Assembly: GCA_023402395.1 (NCBI GenBank)
Contig: JAEYGI010000040.1
Location: 558,001 to 622,000, forward strand
DNA length: 64,000 nucleotides
Origin: Bacillota bacterium
GTDB lineage: Bacteria; Bacillota; UBA4882; UBA8346
Direction: 5' to 3'
Shown: positions 8,445-17,334 of the stretch, piece by piece
Layout of the letters: each line of letters opens with the position of its first letter
How positions within the stretch are numbered: position 1 is the stretch's first letter
The notes under the pieces: generated by a model
The model's database searches: none
What the model was told of the DNA's origin: nothing
What the model saw: only the letters and a program-made list of their open reading frames with translations
Translations under genes and position numbers: made by a program

Positions 8445-10697
8445 TTATCGTCGGTGGATATTGCAGTGAGTCGTGGGCTGTTCCCCATCGGTAAACACCT
8501 CGGTGAGGATCTGGTCTTCCGGACAATAGGGCGTGGCCAGCAGGCCGCTTTCCGAGCAGATCCTGACCACCACCTGTTTCTTCCGGACCGGGACGGGAAC
8601 CAAGTTGACCTGGGGGTCCGGCCCCGCCGGACCCCCAGGAGCGGGCGAAGCATCAATCGGGTCGACCGGATTATGCCAGCCGCCGGAGTGAATTGGACAG
8701 ACTTCAGTGGGCTGGGTTCCATCCAAATACGTTTCATAACGGATGTCTTGACAGCCGCTAGTGGCTAACTGGCCGCTCTGACCGCAGATTTCGATTCCGG
8801 AGACAATACCTTCCGGCGGAACAAAGTCGGAGGGTGGAGTCTGGGATAAGGCTTTCCGCATGAAAACACCCCAGATCTGGGCCGCTTTGGAACTGCCGAT
8901 CAGCGCGCCTTCGATCCGGATCGGCAAGCGTTGAGCGTCATTGCCGATCCAGACCGAGGCCAATAAATCGGGGGTATAGCCGACAAACCAGGCGTTGGTG
9001 TTGTCGCTGGAAGTTCCGGTTTTTCCGGCGGCCGGCCGGTCGATTAGCGCCGCGCGGCCGGTGCCGCGCATGATAACCCCCCGGAGCATGTCCGTGATCA
9101 GGAAGGCGGTATCCTCCCGGATGGCGATCTTTTTATGGGGCCGGTCCTGGAAAACAGTGTTGCCGCTGCTGTCTTTTACTTCCAGGATGGCGATGGGCTG
9201 CACCTGAACCCCTTGATTGGCAAGAGGGGAATAGGCAGAGGCCATTTCCAGCGGAGTGACGCCCTTGGTCAAGCCGCCTAAGGCCAGCGAAGAAAAGTTC
9301 AGATCATTGTGAGAGCCGCTGACCACCAGATTGGACAGCCCCATATCGCGGGCGTACTTCAGAACCGTGCTGGGACCGAGGCTCTCCACCAGTTTGATGG
9401 CGATGATGTTAACCGATTGTTCAAGGGCCTGGCGGAGCATGATATCGCCCCGGAATTGATTGTCATAGTTACGTGGCTCCCAGGGGCCCTGGGGCGTGAG
9501 AAAGGAGAGCGGCTCGTCCCGAAGGATGCTGCTCGGAGTATATTTGCGGCTATCAATGGCCGCCGTATATACAAAGGGCTTGATGGTGGACCCGGGCTGG
9601 CGGTAGGCCTGCACCGCCCGGTTTAGCTGAGTATTGGCGAAATCACGGCCGCCAACCATGGCCTTGATGTATCCGTTATGGGGATCGATGGCCACCAGGG
9701 CGATTTGCGGCTGGATGACGCCACGCTCGTCGGCCTTGCCGCCGGTCAGGGCGGCGACCGCTTCGTCGGCGGCTTGCTGGGCCAGGGGATCGAGAGTGGT
9801 ATAAATCCGGTATCCTCCGGTAAACAACGCTTCCTCGTCGATGGTTCCCTTGAGCCGGCGCACGATATAATCAATAAAATAAGCGGCCCGGCGCCTGGTG
9901 GCGGACAGGGGAATGACATCCAACGGCTTTTTCTGGTACATTTCGGCTTCCTGAAGCGAGATCGCGCCATACTTGACCATTTGGTTAAGTACAACTCCGC
10001 GCCGGCCCAACGCAACCTTGGGATTCAAATAAGGGGAGTATCCGTTGGGGTTTTTCGGCAAGCCGGCCAAGAGGGCGATCTGATGTAGCTGCAGTTCGGA
10101 GACGCTCCGGCCGAAATAGACCCTGGCGGCGGCCTCGACGCCATAGGCGTTGTGGCCGAAATAAATCTGATTCAGATAACGCTCCAGAATCTCATCCTTG
10201 GTATAATTGCGTTCGATGCTCATCGCCAGGAATACTTCCTGAATCTTGCGGGTGATCGCCTTTTTTTGGGTCAGCAGCACATTTCTGGCTAGCTGCTGGG
10301 TGATGGTGCTGGCGCCTTCAATATATCCGCCGCCTTTGATGTCGACCCAGAGGGCGCGGGCGATGGAGCGGAGATCAATGCCCGAGTGCTCATAGAAACG
10401 GTTGTCTTCGACATCGATGATGGCTTGTTTCATCAAATCGGGAATTCGATTCAGCGGGATCTCTAGGCGGTTTTCAACGTAAATCCGGGTAAACTCTTTA
10501 TTGTGGACATCATAGAAAATCGTGGCCAGTTTTGGCGGCGGCAGGTTGAGCAAGTTGCTGTTGGCGCCCATCATCACCACGAGCATCATTCCCAACAGCA
10601 CGCCAAAGAGCACGGTAAAACCGATAATCGTCACTTTTCTGGGGTCAAAGGTTTTTCCCGTTGGCCGCGAACGGGATGTCTTTTTGGAAATCGGCAT
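8445..10697 (-). CDS. Class A penicillin-binding protein (PBP1A-like)
   Basis: The 750-residue bifunctional enzyme has a cytoplasmic basic N-terminus and one TM segment (about 24-46). The GT51 glycosyltransferase domain follows (EDNRFYEHSG near 97, GASTITQQLARN). The transpeptidase domain has SxxK in GSTIKPF near 370, SVN, and KTGTSSDN. The C-terminal ~100 residues hold two similar Cys-containing repeats (ICGQSGQLATSGC ... CPIH and ICSESGLLATPYC ... CNIH) of the kind often seen at PBP1A C-termini in Firmicutes. It polymerises and cross-links peptidoglycan outside the cytoplasmic membrane. The start ATG has an AGGAGGT-like site five bases upstream (5'-GGGAGGT). Confidence 0.96.
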   Translation of the reverse strand: MPISKKTSRSRPTGKTFDPRKVTIIGFTVLFGVLLGMMLVVMMGANSNLLNLPPPKLATIFYDVHNKEFTRIYVENRLEIPLNRIPDLMKQAIIDVEDNRFYEHSGIDLRSIARALWVDIKGGGYIEGASTITQQLARNVLLTQKKAITRKIQEVFLAMSIERNYTKDEILERYLNQIYFGHNAYGVEAAARVYFGRSVSELQLHQIALLAGLPKNPNGYSPYLNPKVALGRRGVVLNQMVKYGAISLQEAEMYQKKPLDVIPLSATRRRAAYFIDYIVRRLKGTIDEEALFTGGYRIYTTLDPLAQQAADEAVAALTGGKADERGVIQPQIALVAIDPHNGYIKAMVGGRDFANTQLNRAVQAYRQPGSTIKPFVYTAAIDSRKYTPSSILRDEPLSFLTPQGPWEPRNYDNQFRGDIMLRQALEQSVNIIAIKLVESLGPSTVLKYARDMGLSNLVVSGSHNDLNFSSLALGGLTKGVTPLEMASAYSPLANQGVQVQPIAILEVKDSSGNTVFQDRPHKKIAIREDTAFLITDMLRGVIMRGTGRAALIDRPAAGKTGTSSDNTNAWFVGYTPDLLASVWIGNDAQRLPIRIEGALIGSSKAAQIWGVFMRKALSQTPPSDFVPPEGIVSGIEICGQSGQLATSGCQDIRYETYLDGTQPTEVCPIHSGGWHNPVDPIDASPAPGGPAGPDPQVNLVPVPVRKKQVVVRICSESGLLATPYCPEDQILTEVFTDGEQPTTHCNIHRR

Positions 10698-10724
10698 GGA
10701 ATACCTCCCGGGTCAATTGCCTTA

Positions 10725-10733
10725 ATTATACCA
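10725..10733 (-). promoter_or_regulatory. Extended -10 promoter of the PBP gene
   Basis: On the minus strand TGGTATAAT is a consensus extended -10 element about 28 bases before the start codon. The -35 region is not clear. Confidence 0.6.
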
Positions 10734-10786
10734 CAAGCGGCATCGGTCCGCGGCAAGTTTTTGACCTTTACCAGACAAACGCATAT

Positions 10787-10963
10787 GATAAGTTGAATTA
10801 AATTTCTAATAAACATCATGTCCCTAAAGCCGGACATGATGGGATAATTAAAGGATTAATTTAACTTATCACAGCTGTAATAGGACGAAATAAATACCGA
10901 TTGGATGCGATTTGCATTCGGCTTTAAGAATGCAAATCTTGCTTAAGAAATTATTTCATCTAT
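10787..10963 (+). repeat. Twin-palindrome element, copy A (diverged)
   Basis: Two adjacent imperfect palindromes lie in the divergent pbp/yunB gap. Palindrome 1 (10787-10870) has arms GATAAGTTGAATTAA and TTAATTTAACTTATC with one mismatch and an inner CATCATG/CATGATG hairpin. Palindrome 2 (about 10880-10963) has decayed outer arms and an inner TTTGCATTC/GAATGCAAA hairpin. They are joined by CACAGCTGTA. Copies B and C are at 35139-35315 and, inverted, 42262-42440. There is no ORF inside. Confidence 0.88.
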
Positions 10964-11010
10964 AATAACTTGCTCTCGATCTTCATAAAAATGGCGTGAG
11001 GCGGTGTGGC

Positions 11011-11718
11011 ATGCGTTTCAATCTGAAGAAACGGTTTGTGGTCTTTCAGGTTCCCCCCTATAAAAAAAGAATGGCCCGTTCCTGCGCGGTGCTGGTGATT
11101 TTTCTGCTTTCGACGGCCGCCAGTTTTTATATTCTTGACCTGCGGGTCCGTCCCACGCTGATCCGGATGGCCCGGGCCGCCGCCCAGAAGATTGCCGTTA
11201 AGGCCATCAATGAATCGATCCGGACCAATATTTCCCCGGATATTCAGTATCAAAACCTGATCCGGGTTCAGTTTAACGCCGAGGGGAGAGTAACCTTCCT
11301 CCAGCCCAATACCGGGGAGATTAACCGGATTGCTTCCGAGTCCACGCTGGCCGTTCAGCGGCGGTTGCAAAACATCCCGAAGACCGAAGTCCGAATCCCC
11401 GTCTGGCAGGCATTCGGATCCCGTCTGTTGGCCGGCTCGGGTCCGGATCTTCCGGTTCAAATCATGCCGGTCGGGCTGGTCGAGAGTTCGATCCATGACC
11501 GTTTTGATCAAGCCGGGATCAACCAAACCCGCCACCGTATTTTCGTCCGGGTGAAAGCCACGGTTAAAATCATCGTGCCGCTGGTCGCCGAAGAGGTCGA
11601 AACCTTTTCGGATCTACCGCTGGCCGAAGCGATCATCGTCGGGGAAGTTCCGGAGGTTTTCGTCAACGGCGGCCAAGGAATCCTCTTTCCCGTCGCGCCG
11701 GAAAAATCGGCGCGATAA
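11011..11718 (+). CDS. yunB: Sporulation protein YunB
   Basis: The 235-residue protein resembles YunB of Bacillus: one N-terminal TM segment (about 25-45 after a basic stretch), then RVRPTLIRMARAAAQKIAVKAIN, a central domain ending in IPVWQAFGSRLLAGSGPDLPV, and the GL(V)ESSI ... QAGINQTRHRIFV block. yunB is a sporulation gene of the mother-cell programme in B. subtilis, of unknown biochemistry. The frame also allows GTG at 10996, but ATG 11011 gives the usual basic N-terminus and has GAGGCGG upstream. It reads away from the PBP gene, with repeat copy A between. Confidence 0.88.
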   Translation: MRFNLKKRFVVFQVPPYKKRMARSCAVLVIFLLSTAASFYILDLRVRPTLIRMARAAAQKIAVKAINESIRTNISPDIQYQNLIRVQFNAEGRVTFLQPNTGEINRIASESTLAVQRRLQNIPKTEVRIPVWQAFGSRLLAGSGPDLPVQIMPVGLVESSIHDRFDQAGINQTRHRIFVRVKATVKIIVPLVAEEVETFSDLPLAEAIIVGEVPEVFVNGGQGILFPVAPEKSAR

Positions 11719-11835
11719 TCGAGAAAGCGGCGAAAGGAAAAACCGGTTTGGTGTGGAATAATATTTTAAAATCTAAGGTACGGCATATCACCAAACATCC
11801 GGTTACATGCCGGAGAAGAGGATGATCAGGCGATA

Positions 11836-12480
11836 GTGGACGATCTGACGCATATTGTCCAATTGGCCCGGGATCTATATCAGACCGGGCCTTCTCATGA
11901 TTTTTCCCATATCGAGCGGGTCTATCGGCTCGCAATGAAGATTGGAAAGGCGGAAGGCGCCGATTTGAAGATTCTAGGAGTCGCAACCCTCTTTCATGAT
12001 ATCGCCCGTGATGAGGAGACCGCCAGCGGCGGTGCGATCTGTCACGCCGCAGCCAGCGCCGAAAGAACCCGGGGAATATTGGAAGGGCAACAATTCGATC
12101 CCGGAGCGATCGAAGCCATCTGTGACTGCATTGCCACCCATCGCTTTCGGGATTCCAACCCGCCGCGGACGCTTGAGGGGAAATGTCTCTTTGACGCCGA
12201 CAAACTGGATTCGTTGGGTGCGGTTGGAGTGGCCCGGGCCTATCTCTGGCTCGGTGAGCGTGGTGGGACCGTTTATGTTCCCGCGGAGGAATGGTTAAAA
12301 ACCGATTTCGCGAGCAACCGGCCGGAGGATGATTCGTTGCAGCGGGAGTGGCACATCAAACTCCGCTACATCCAAGATCAGCTTTACACCCAAACCGCCC
12401 GGGCTCTGGCCGAACGGCGTCAGCAAACCATGGTGGAGTTTCTGGCCGCGCTGGAGCGGGAAGTCCGGGGCGAGGAATGA
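11836..12480 (+). CDS. HD-domain phosphohydrolase (YpgQ/YedJ-like)
   Basis: A 214-residue HD superfamily protein. The metal-binding residues are visible as SHDFSHIERV (H21, H25), LFHDIAR (H54, D55) and DADKLDSLGAVGVAR. This pattern is typical of the YpgQ/YedJ group, some of which are Mn-dependent nucleotide pyrophosphatases; the substrate here is unknown. The start is GTG at 11836. It follows yunB by 117 bp with the same orientation, and no terminator was seen between. Confidence 0.87.
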   Translation: MDDLTHIVQLARDLYQTGPSHDFSHIERVYRLAMKIGKAEGADLKILGVATLFHDIARDEETASGGAICHAAASAERTRGILEGQQFDPGAIEAICDCIATHRFRDSNPPRTLEGKCLFDADKLDSLGAVGVARAYLWLGERGGTVYVPAEEWLKTDFASNRPEDDSLQREWHIKLRYIQDQLYTQTARALAERRQQTMVEFLAALEREVRGEE

Positions 12481-12510
12481 TCGTTTTTTAGTATTTTGGG
12501 AAATGTTATT

Positions 12511-12545
12511 AAAAGTCAAAAGTCATCGGTCAAAAGTGTCGAAGT
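12511..12545 (+). repeat. Short heptanucleotide tandem repeat
   Basis: Five consecutive 7-bp steps read AAAAGTC, AAAAGTC, ATCGGTC, AAAAGTG, TCGAAGT. A related sequence in inverse orientation (CTTTTGAATT ... GACTTTTCAC) lies near 12620-12650 just before the peptidase gene, so the region could fold. No gene is seen in this 183-bp gap. Confidence 0.55.
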
Positions 12546-12663
12546 ACAGTTTAGACTTTAGTTCTGGCTCTTGAACTTTAATAGCCGCCGGAAAACGACT
12601 TGCTCAAGGAATGGCTTCTGGCTTTTGAATTATTCGACTTTTCACAGCATAGGAGTGATCTCG

Positions 12664-13971
12664 TTGAACGAATGGACTCAAATTCGCGCTGAAGTAGTGC
12701 AATTATTGCAAAATCTGGTTCGGATCAATACCACCAACCCGCCCGGGAATGAGCTGGAGGCAGCCCGCTACTTACAAAGTTTTCTCGAAGGGTTTGCTAT
12801 TCATTCGGTGATTTATGAATCAGCCCCGGGGCGGGCCAATCTTTTGGCGCGGCTGCCGGGCAACGGAACCTCCCGGCCCCTTATCCTGCTGTCGCACCTG
12901 GACGTGGTGACCGCCAATCCCAGCCAATGGAGCCATCCTCCGTTCGCGGCGGAGGTTGCCGACGGGTATTTGTGGGGACGCGGCGCCCTGGATATGAAAG
13001 GGATGCTGGCCATGGAAGCCATGGCCCTGGTCCTATTGAAACGCACCGGATTGGTTCCGTCTCGTGACATTATTCTGCTGGCTGCCGCCGATGAAGAGGT
13101 CGGAGGAGTCAATGGAATGGAATGGCTGATGAAGCAGGATATCCCGGGGTTAAAAGAAGCGGAATATGTGATTAACGAAGGCGGAGAGGGGACTTTTCGG
13201 GATGGGGTTCCGGTTTATTCCTGTCAAAACGGGGAGAAGGGTCTGCTTTGGGTGAAGCTCTCCATTCCCGGCACACCCGGACATGCTTCGATGCCGAGCC
13301 AGGACAATGCCATTCTTCATATGGCAAAGGTTCTCAACCGGATTGACCGTCAAAAACGCCCGGTTACCCTTTGTGATACCAGCCGCGCCTTTCTAAAGGA
13401 ACTGGCCACCCAGCGAGGTCTATTTCTGAACCAACAGACCGCGCTCGATTACTCCCTGCAATTATTCGCCAGCCGGCATTTTAAAGCGGAGCGATCGGTC
13501 CAGGCCATGCTTTATAACACCATTTCCCCGACGATTCTTCGCGCCGGAGAGAAGACGAACGTCTTGCCGGAGGTCTGCGAACTCACGCTAGATTGCCGGC
13601 TGCTGCCCGGAGAAACCCCTGGCCATTTCCTGGAAGAGATCAAGGCAATCGTTAACGACTCGACCGTATCCTATGAAATTCTACAAGCCGCCGACCCGAC
13701 CGAATCACCGTTTGATACCGAATTATTCACGCTGATGCGACAAGCGGTGGAAACCGAAAACCCCCGCGCCCTGCTGGTGCCGTATTTATCTCCGGGAGCG
13801 ACCGACTCCCGATTTTTCCGGCAGCGAGGGATCACCGCTTACGGGTTCATGCCGGTCCTGATTAGTGAATCGGAACTGCAGCGGATGCACGGAATCGACG
13901 AGCGGATCTCCCTGGACAATCTGGAAAGCGGGACCCGGATCCTGTTTGACGTATTACGACGCCTTTCCTGA
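12664..13971 (+). CDS. M20-family metallopeptidase (ArgE/DapE/CPG2-like)
   Basis: A 435-residue zinc-dependent amidohydrolase. LLSHLDVVTA supplies the first metal His and the DxV Asp, GALDMKG the bridging Asp, and AADEEVGG the catalytic Glu pair; LSPGATDSRFFR near the C-terminus is typical of the family's last metal-ligand region. The dimerisation (lid) domain sits between. Substrates may be N-acyl amino acids or dipeptides; it is not assigned further. The open frame reaches 12571, but TTG 12664 with AGGAGTG just upstream is the better start. Confidence 0.9.
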   Translation: MNEWTQIRAEVVQLLQNLVRINTTNPPGNELEAARYLQSFLEGFAIHSVIYESAPGRANLLARLPGNGTSRPLILLSHLDVVTANPSQWSHPPFAAEVADGYLWGRGALDMKGMLAMEAMALVLLKRTGLVPSRDIILLAAADEEVGGVNGMEWLMKQDIPGLKEAEYVINEGGEGTFRDGVPVYSCQNGEKGLLWVKLSIPGTPGHASMPSQDNAILHMAKVLNRIDRQKRPVTLCDTSRAFLKELATQRGLFLNQQTALDYSLQLFASRHFKAERSVQAMLYNTISPTILRAGEKTNVLPEVCELTLDCRLLPGETPGHFLEEIKAIVNDSTVSYEILQAADPTESPFDTELFTLMRQAVETENPRALLVPYLSPGATDSRFFRQRGITAYGFMPVLISESELQRMHGIDERISLDNLESGTRILFDVLRRLS

Positions 13972-13991
13972 TGACTTAAGCTTCGTTTCGC

Positions 13992-14017
13992 AAATATCCG
14001 CCTTCGGGCGGATATTT
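13992..14017 (+). terminator. Terminator after the M20 peptidase gene
   Basis: A perfect 11-bp stem AAATATCCGCC/GGCGGATATTT is closed by a TTCG tetraloop. The T-run after it is short. Confidence 0.85.
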
Positions 14018-14085
14018 CTTATGCCAAAATCGAGCCGTGAGAGCCACAAGATTGTTTTTCAAAGCTGGAAAGGAAGGGAATTGGC

Positions 14086-14187
14086 TTGGTCTATAACCCA
14101 TTTAAACAGAAAATCGGAGAGTTGACAAAGGGAGACTGGGAACGGCTTTTGGAAACGAAAGCGGTGAGAGGGCCGGCAAATAATTAA
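14086..14187 (+). pseudogene. Possible gene relic resembling the start of an AlbA_2-type (divergent AAA) ATP-binding protein
   Basis: TTG 14086 has AGGAAGGG eight bases upstream and opens a 33-codon frame beginning VYNPFKQKIGELTKGDWERL and ending soon after. The pattern NPF...ig.lt..d...L resembles the N-terminus of proteins that continue into an EYKR-type AlbA_2 domain, but no such domain follows in any frame. It may be a truncated remnant or chance. The rest of the 472-bp gap (13972-14443) shows only the terminator at its start and an A/G-rich stretch with no recognisable gene. Confidence 0.2.
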
Positions 14188-14443
14188 GGGGAATGTAAAA
14201 GCCGGCCCTTGGAATCTGTCCCCGATCCTGCGAATTCCCCACGAAATCAGTCGCGGCGGAAAGTCCCGGATCCGGCTCGGCAATGACTGGCCGCTGTGGC
14301 TGGAGAACAGTTTTTTTTGAGTTTGGCGTTCGGACTCCCTCCCGAGCTTTATTCGAATACGCTGCTGAACGGTTTTGAAGCACGCGGCGCGTCAAACTGC
14401 CTCATAGCGAAGGTGACGGCCAGTTCGGGAGAAAGAGCGGTCT

Positions 14444-15550
14444 TCAATCCGGACGCCCGTTTCCATCCGCGCCGAACTCAATTCCAGTGCTGGCCGCGAC
14501 CCGAACCAGTTCGCCGTCGGGAGGAACGGTTTTCAGCTTTCCTACCGCTTCTTCCAACGATACCGAACTAATCCGGCTTCCCTGAAGACTAATCATGGTT
14601 CCAAACCGTCCGGCTTGTATCAGCTCCACCGCCGCCACTCCGTAACGGGTGGAAAGGATGCGATCGAAAGCCGACGGCCGGCCACCGCGCTGTAAATGGC
14701 CGAGCACGGTTACCCTGGTTTCGATCCCGGTCATTTCTTCCAATTGTTCCCCGAGTTTTTGGCCGATGCCGCCCAAGCGGAGCGGATCGGGACTATCGCT
14801 GACGACTTTATTTACGACCATCTCGCCATCCCGGGGTCTGGCTCCTTCGGCCACGACAACGATGCTGAAACTTTTCCCGGAGTTTTTCCGGTCAATGATC
14901 TTTCGGACCACTTTCTGAACGTTGTAAGGGATCTCCGGGATCAAGATCACATCGGCCCCACCGGCCAAGCCGGACTGGAGCGCGATCCATCCGGCGTATC
15001 TGCCCATCACCTCCAGAATCATGATCCGGTGATGCGATTCGGCGGTGGTGTGCAGTTTATCAATAGCATCGGTGGCGGTATCGACGGCGGTCATGAAGCC
15101 GAACGTCAGATCGGTGGCTGATAAATCGTTATCGATGGTTTTGGGAACCCCAATCACCTTCAGCCCTTTACGCGCAAAATCCCTGGCGCTGGCCAGGGTC
15201 CCATCGCCGCCGATAATTACCAGACAGTCAATTTCCAATTCCCTTAGATCGGCGATGACCTGGTCCGACATGTCAACGCAACTGCTTGCCCCATTATTCC
15301 GGACTTGATATTTAAACGGATTATCGCGGTTGGAAGTCCCCAGAATGGTGCCGCCCCGTTCCAGGATTCCGGAGACATTGGTCCTTCCGAGTTTAATATA
15401 ATCGTTGTTTACCAGGCCGCGGTAACCGTCCCGGAATCCCAAGACTTCCCAGCCATGGACTCCGGTGGCGGTTTTGACCACCGCGCGAATGACTGCGTTA
15501 AGGCCCGGACAGTCCCCGCCACCCGTTAACACTCCAATTTTTTTTACCAT
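14444..15550 (-). CDS. pfkA: 6-phosphofructokinase, group III (probably ATP-dependent)
   Basis: This 368-residue enzyme phosphorylates fructose 6-phosphate in glycolysis. Visible motifs are GVLTGGGDCPGLNAVIR, GGDGTL near residue 103, PKTIDNDL, MGRYAGWIA and GGRPSAFDR. Gly in GGDG (not GGDD) points to ATP rather than pyrophosphate as donor. The Lys in PKTIDND is the version found in group III, mixed-lineage PFKs rather than the PGTIDND of Escherichia or Bacillus PfkA. The frame also allows GTG at 15556, but ATG 15550 has AGGAGG seven bases before it and is preferred. Confidence 0.93.
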   Translation of the reverse strand: MVKKIGVLTGGGDCPGLNAVIRAVVKTATGVHGWEVLGFRDGYRGLVNNDYIKLGRTNVSGILERGGTILGTSNRDNPFKYQVRNNGASSCVDMSDQVIADLRELEIDCLVIIGGDGTLASARDFARKGLKVIGVPKTIDNDLSATDLTFGFMTAVDTATDAIDKLHTTAESHHRIMILEVMGRYAGWIALQSGLAGGADVILIPEIPYNVQKVVRKIIDRKNSGKSFSIVVVAEGARPRDGEMVVNKVVSDSPDPLRLGGIGQKLGEQLEEMTGIETRVTVLGHLQRGGRPSAFDRILSTRYGVAAVELIQAGRFGTMISLQGSRISSVSLEEAVGKLKTVPPDGELVRVAASTGIEFGADGNGRPD

Positions 15551-15859
15551 TGGCACACCTCCTGGATTTAACCATTAATTTATTCAAAACGAAAAAAGCA
15601 AGCAGCAAGCGCCGGGAAGCAGATATGTCACACTTTGGTTTTCAATGATGATTCAAAAGCAATTATGATATATTATTCTATTTTTCGGACTCCATAACCT
15701 ACCCCTTGATGGAAAAATCCGAAAACGTATTATACGGTATACAAGAATCATTGAAAATACAGGGTTTTTGGTCGATTTAAGGCAGGAGAAACAGGCGTTC
15801 GGGTCGAAACAGGTGAATAACATATTTTACAAAACAAGTCTTTTAAGGAGCGGATGGTT

Positions 15860-17056
15860 GTGAAGTTATCGCAGCGGGCGTTAGGAATCAACCCTTCACC
15901 CACTCTGGCCATAGACGCCAAAGCCAAACAACTGGTTAAGGACGGGCTGGATGTGATCGGGTTTGGAGCTGGGGAACCGGACTTCGATACCCCGGAAGTG
16001 ATTAAAAATGAAGCCGTTGTTGCCCTACAAAAGGGTGATACCAAATATACCCCGGCTTCGGGGACGGTTCAGTTGAAAGAAGCGATTTGCCTTAAAATGG
16101 AGCGCGATCACGGGCTGAAATATACCGCCAGCCAGGTGGTGGTCTCCTGTGGCGCCAAGCATGCCCTTTATAACCTGTTCCAGGTTATCTGTGATCCCGG
16201 GGACGAAGTCATCATCCCGGCACCGTATTGGGTCAGTTATTCGGAGCAGGTGATATTGGCCGGCGCCAAACCGGTCATTATCCAGACCAATGAAGCCGGA
16301 GGGTTTAAGATGACCGCCGCCCACTTCCGAGCGGCAATCACTCCGAGGACCGTGGCGTTGATTTTAAACAGCCCCTCCAATCCCACCGGCGCGGTTTATA
16401 CCAAGGCCGAGCTGGAAGCCATCGCGGCCGTGGCGGTGGAGAAAAAGATCACGGTCGTTTCGGATGAAATTTATGAAAAACTGATCTATGAGGGCGAACA
16501 TGTCAGTATCGCCAGCCTCGGGCCGGAAATCAAAGACCAGACAATCATTATCAACGGTGTGTCCAAAACCTATGCCATGACCGGTTGGCGGATCGGATAC
16601 GCGGTTGGCGACGCCAAAATTATCAAGGCCATCGGCGATCTGCAGAGCCACAGCACCTCCAATCCAACCAGCTTTTGCCAACCGGCGAGTACCTTTGCCA
16701 TCGCCAACCCGCCGTTGGAAGAGATTGACCGGATGGTTGCCGAGTTCCGGAAACGGCGCGATTTCATGGTGGAGACCCTCAACCGGATTCCCGGGATCCG
16801 CTGCCGGAAACCGGAAGGCGCCTTTTACGTGTTTCCCAATATCAGCGGATTAATCGGCAAGCAAGCGGGCGGGAAAGTCATTTCCGACGGCGATGTCTTC
16901 GCCGATTTGCTTCTGGAGCATTCCAAGGTGGCCCTGGTCCCCGGGTCAGGTTTCGGCACTCCGGAGTTTGTCCGTCTCTCGTATGCCACTTCCATGGAAA
17001 ATATTGAAAAAGGCCTGTCTCGAATCACCAAATTCGTAACGGATTATTGTTCGTGA
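15860..17056 (+). CDS. aspB: Class I aspartate/prephenate-type aminotransferase
   Basis: A 398-residue fold-type I PLP enzyme of the AspB (class I gamma) group: FGAGEPDFDTP, KYTPASGTVQLKEAI, PAPYWVSYSEQV, NSPSNPTGAVY, VSDEIYE and the PLP-lysine motif GVSKTYAMTGWRIGY. It transfers the amino group between aspartate (or prephenate) and 2-oxoglutarate. AAGGAG at about 15846 is nine bases before GTG 15860 but only three before ATG 15854, so GTG is taken as start; this also gives the family-typical MKLS N-terminus. The 309-bp gap upstream has no gene; it is AT-rich. Confidence 0.92.
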   Translation: MKLSQRALGINPSPTLAIDAKAKQLVKDGLDVIGFGAGEPDFDTPEVIKNEAVVALQKGDTKYTPASGTVQLKEAICLKMERDHGLKYTASQVVVSCGAKHALYNLFQVICDPGDEVIIPAPYWVSYSEQVILAGAKPVIIQTNEAGGFKMTAAHFRAAITPRTVALILNSPSNPTGAVYTKAELEAIAAVAVEKKITVVSDEIYEKLIYEGEHVSIASLGPEIKDQTIIINGVSKTYAMTGWRIGYAVGDAKIIKAIGDLQSHSTSNPTSFCQPASTFAIANPPLEEIDRMVAEFRKRRDFMVETLNRIPGIRCRKPEGAFYVFPNISGLIGKQAGGKVISDGDVFADLLLEHSKVALVPGSGFGTPEFVRLSYATSMENIEKGLSRITKFVTDYCS

Positions 17057-17070
17057 GCTTGGTTAACCCC

Positions 17071-17097
17071 AAAGAACCGGCGTAAAGCCGGTTCTTT
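17071..17097 (+). terminator. Terminator after aspB
   Basis: An 11-bp stem AAAGAACCGGC/GCCGGTTCTTT around a GTAAA loop ends in TTTATATTT. Confidence 0.9.
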
Positions 17098-17183
17098 ATA
17101 TTTATGGGGAAAAAATAATTGTTTTATCAAATTTGTGGAAGGATTTGGACAAAGATAATCCGAATTTCTAATAGGCTTATATG

Positions 17184-17212
17184 AACACCCCGGCACCAGT
17201 CCGGGGTGTCCT
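17184..17212 (+). other. GC-rich hairpin upstream of manA
   Basis: ACACCCCGG and CCGGGGTGT form a perfect 9-bp stem around CACCAGT, about 125 bp before the manA start. No T-run follows, so it is not a plain terminator. It could be a leader structure or attenuator piece. Nothing else was recognised in this gap. Confidence 0.45.
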
Positions 17213-17334
17213 AAAAACTCTGCGAACAAGTGCTAAAATCAATTGCAATTTTTATGCAAGCCTAGTACGGGCGAAAGGCTTCATCAATGCTTTTTATAAA
17301 TTTGAACTAAGTTGCGGTTTGGGGAGGCTAAATC

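Noticed and set aside
14444..15550. Pyrophosphate-dependent phosphofructokinase
   Set aside because: The donor motif is GGDG, not GGDD, so ATP is the more likely donor despite the PKTIDND block.
17161..17176. AATTTCTAATA before manA, which matches the flank of the twin-palindrome element
   Set aside because: Only 11 bases match and no palindrome arms follow, so it is probably chance in AT-rich sequence.
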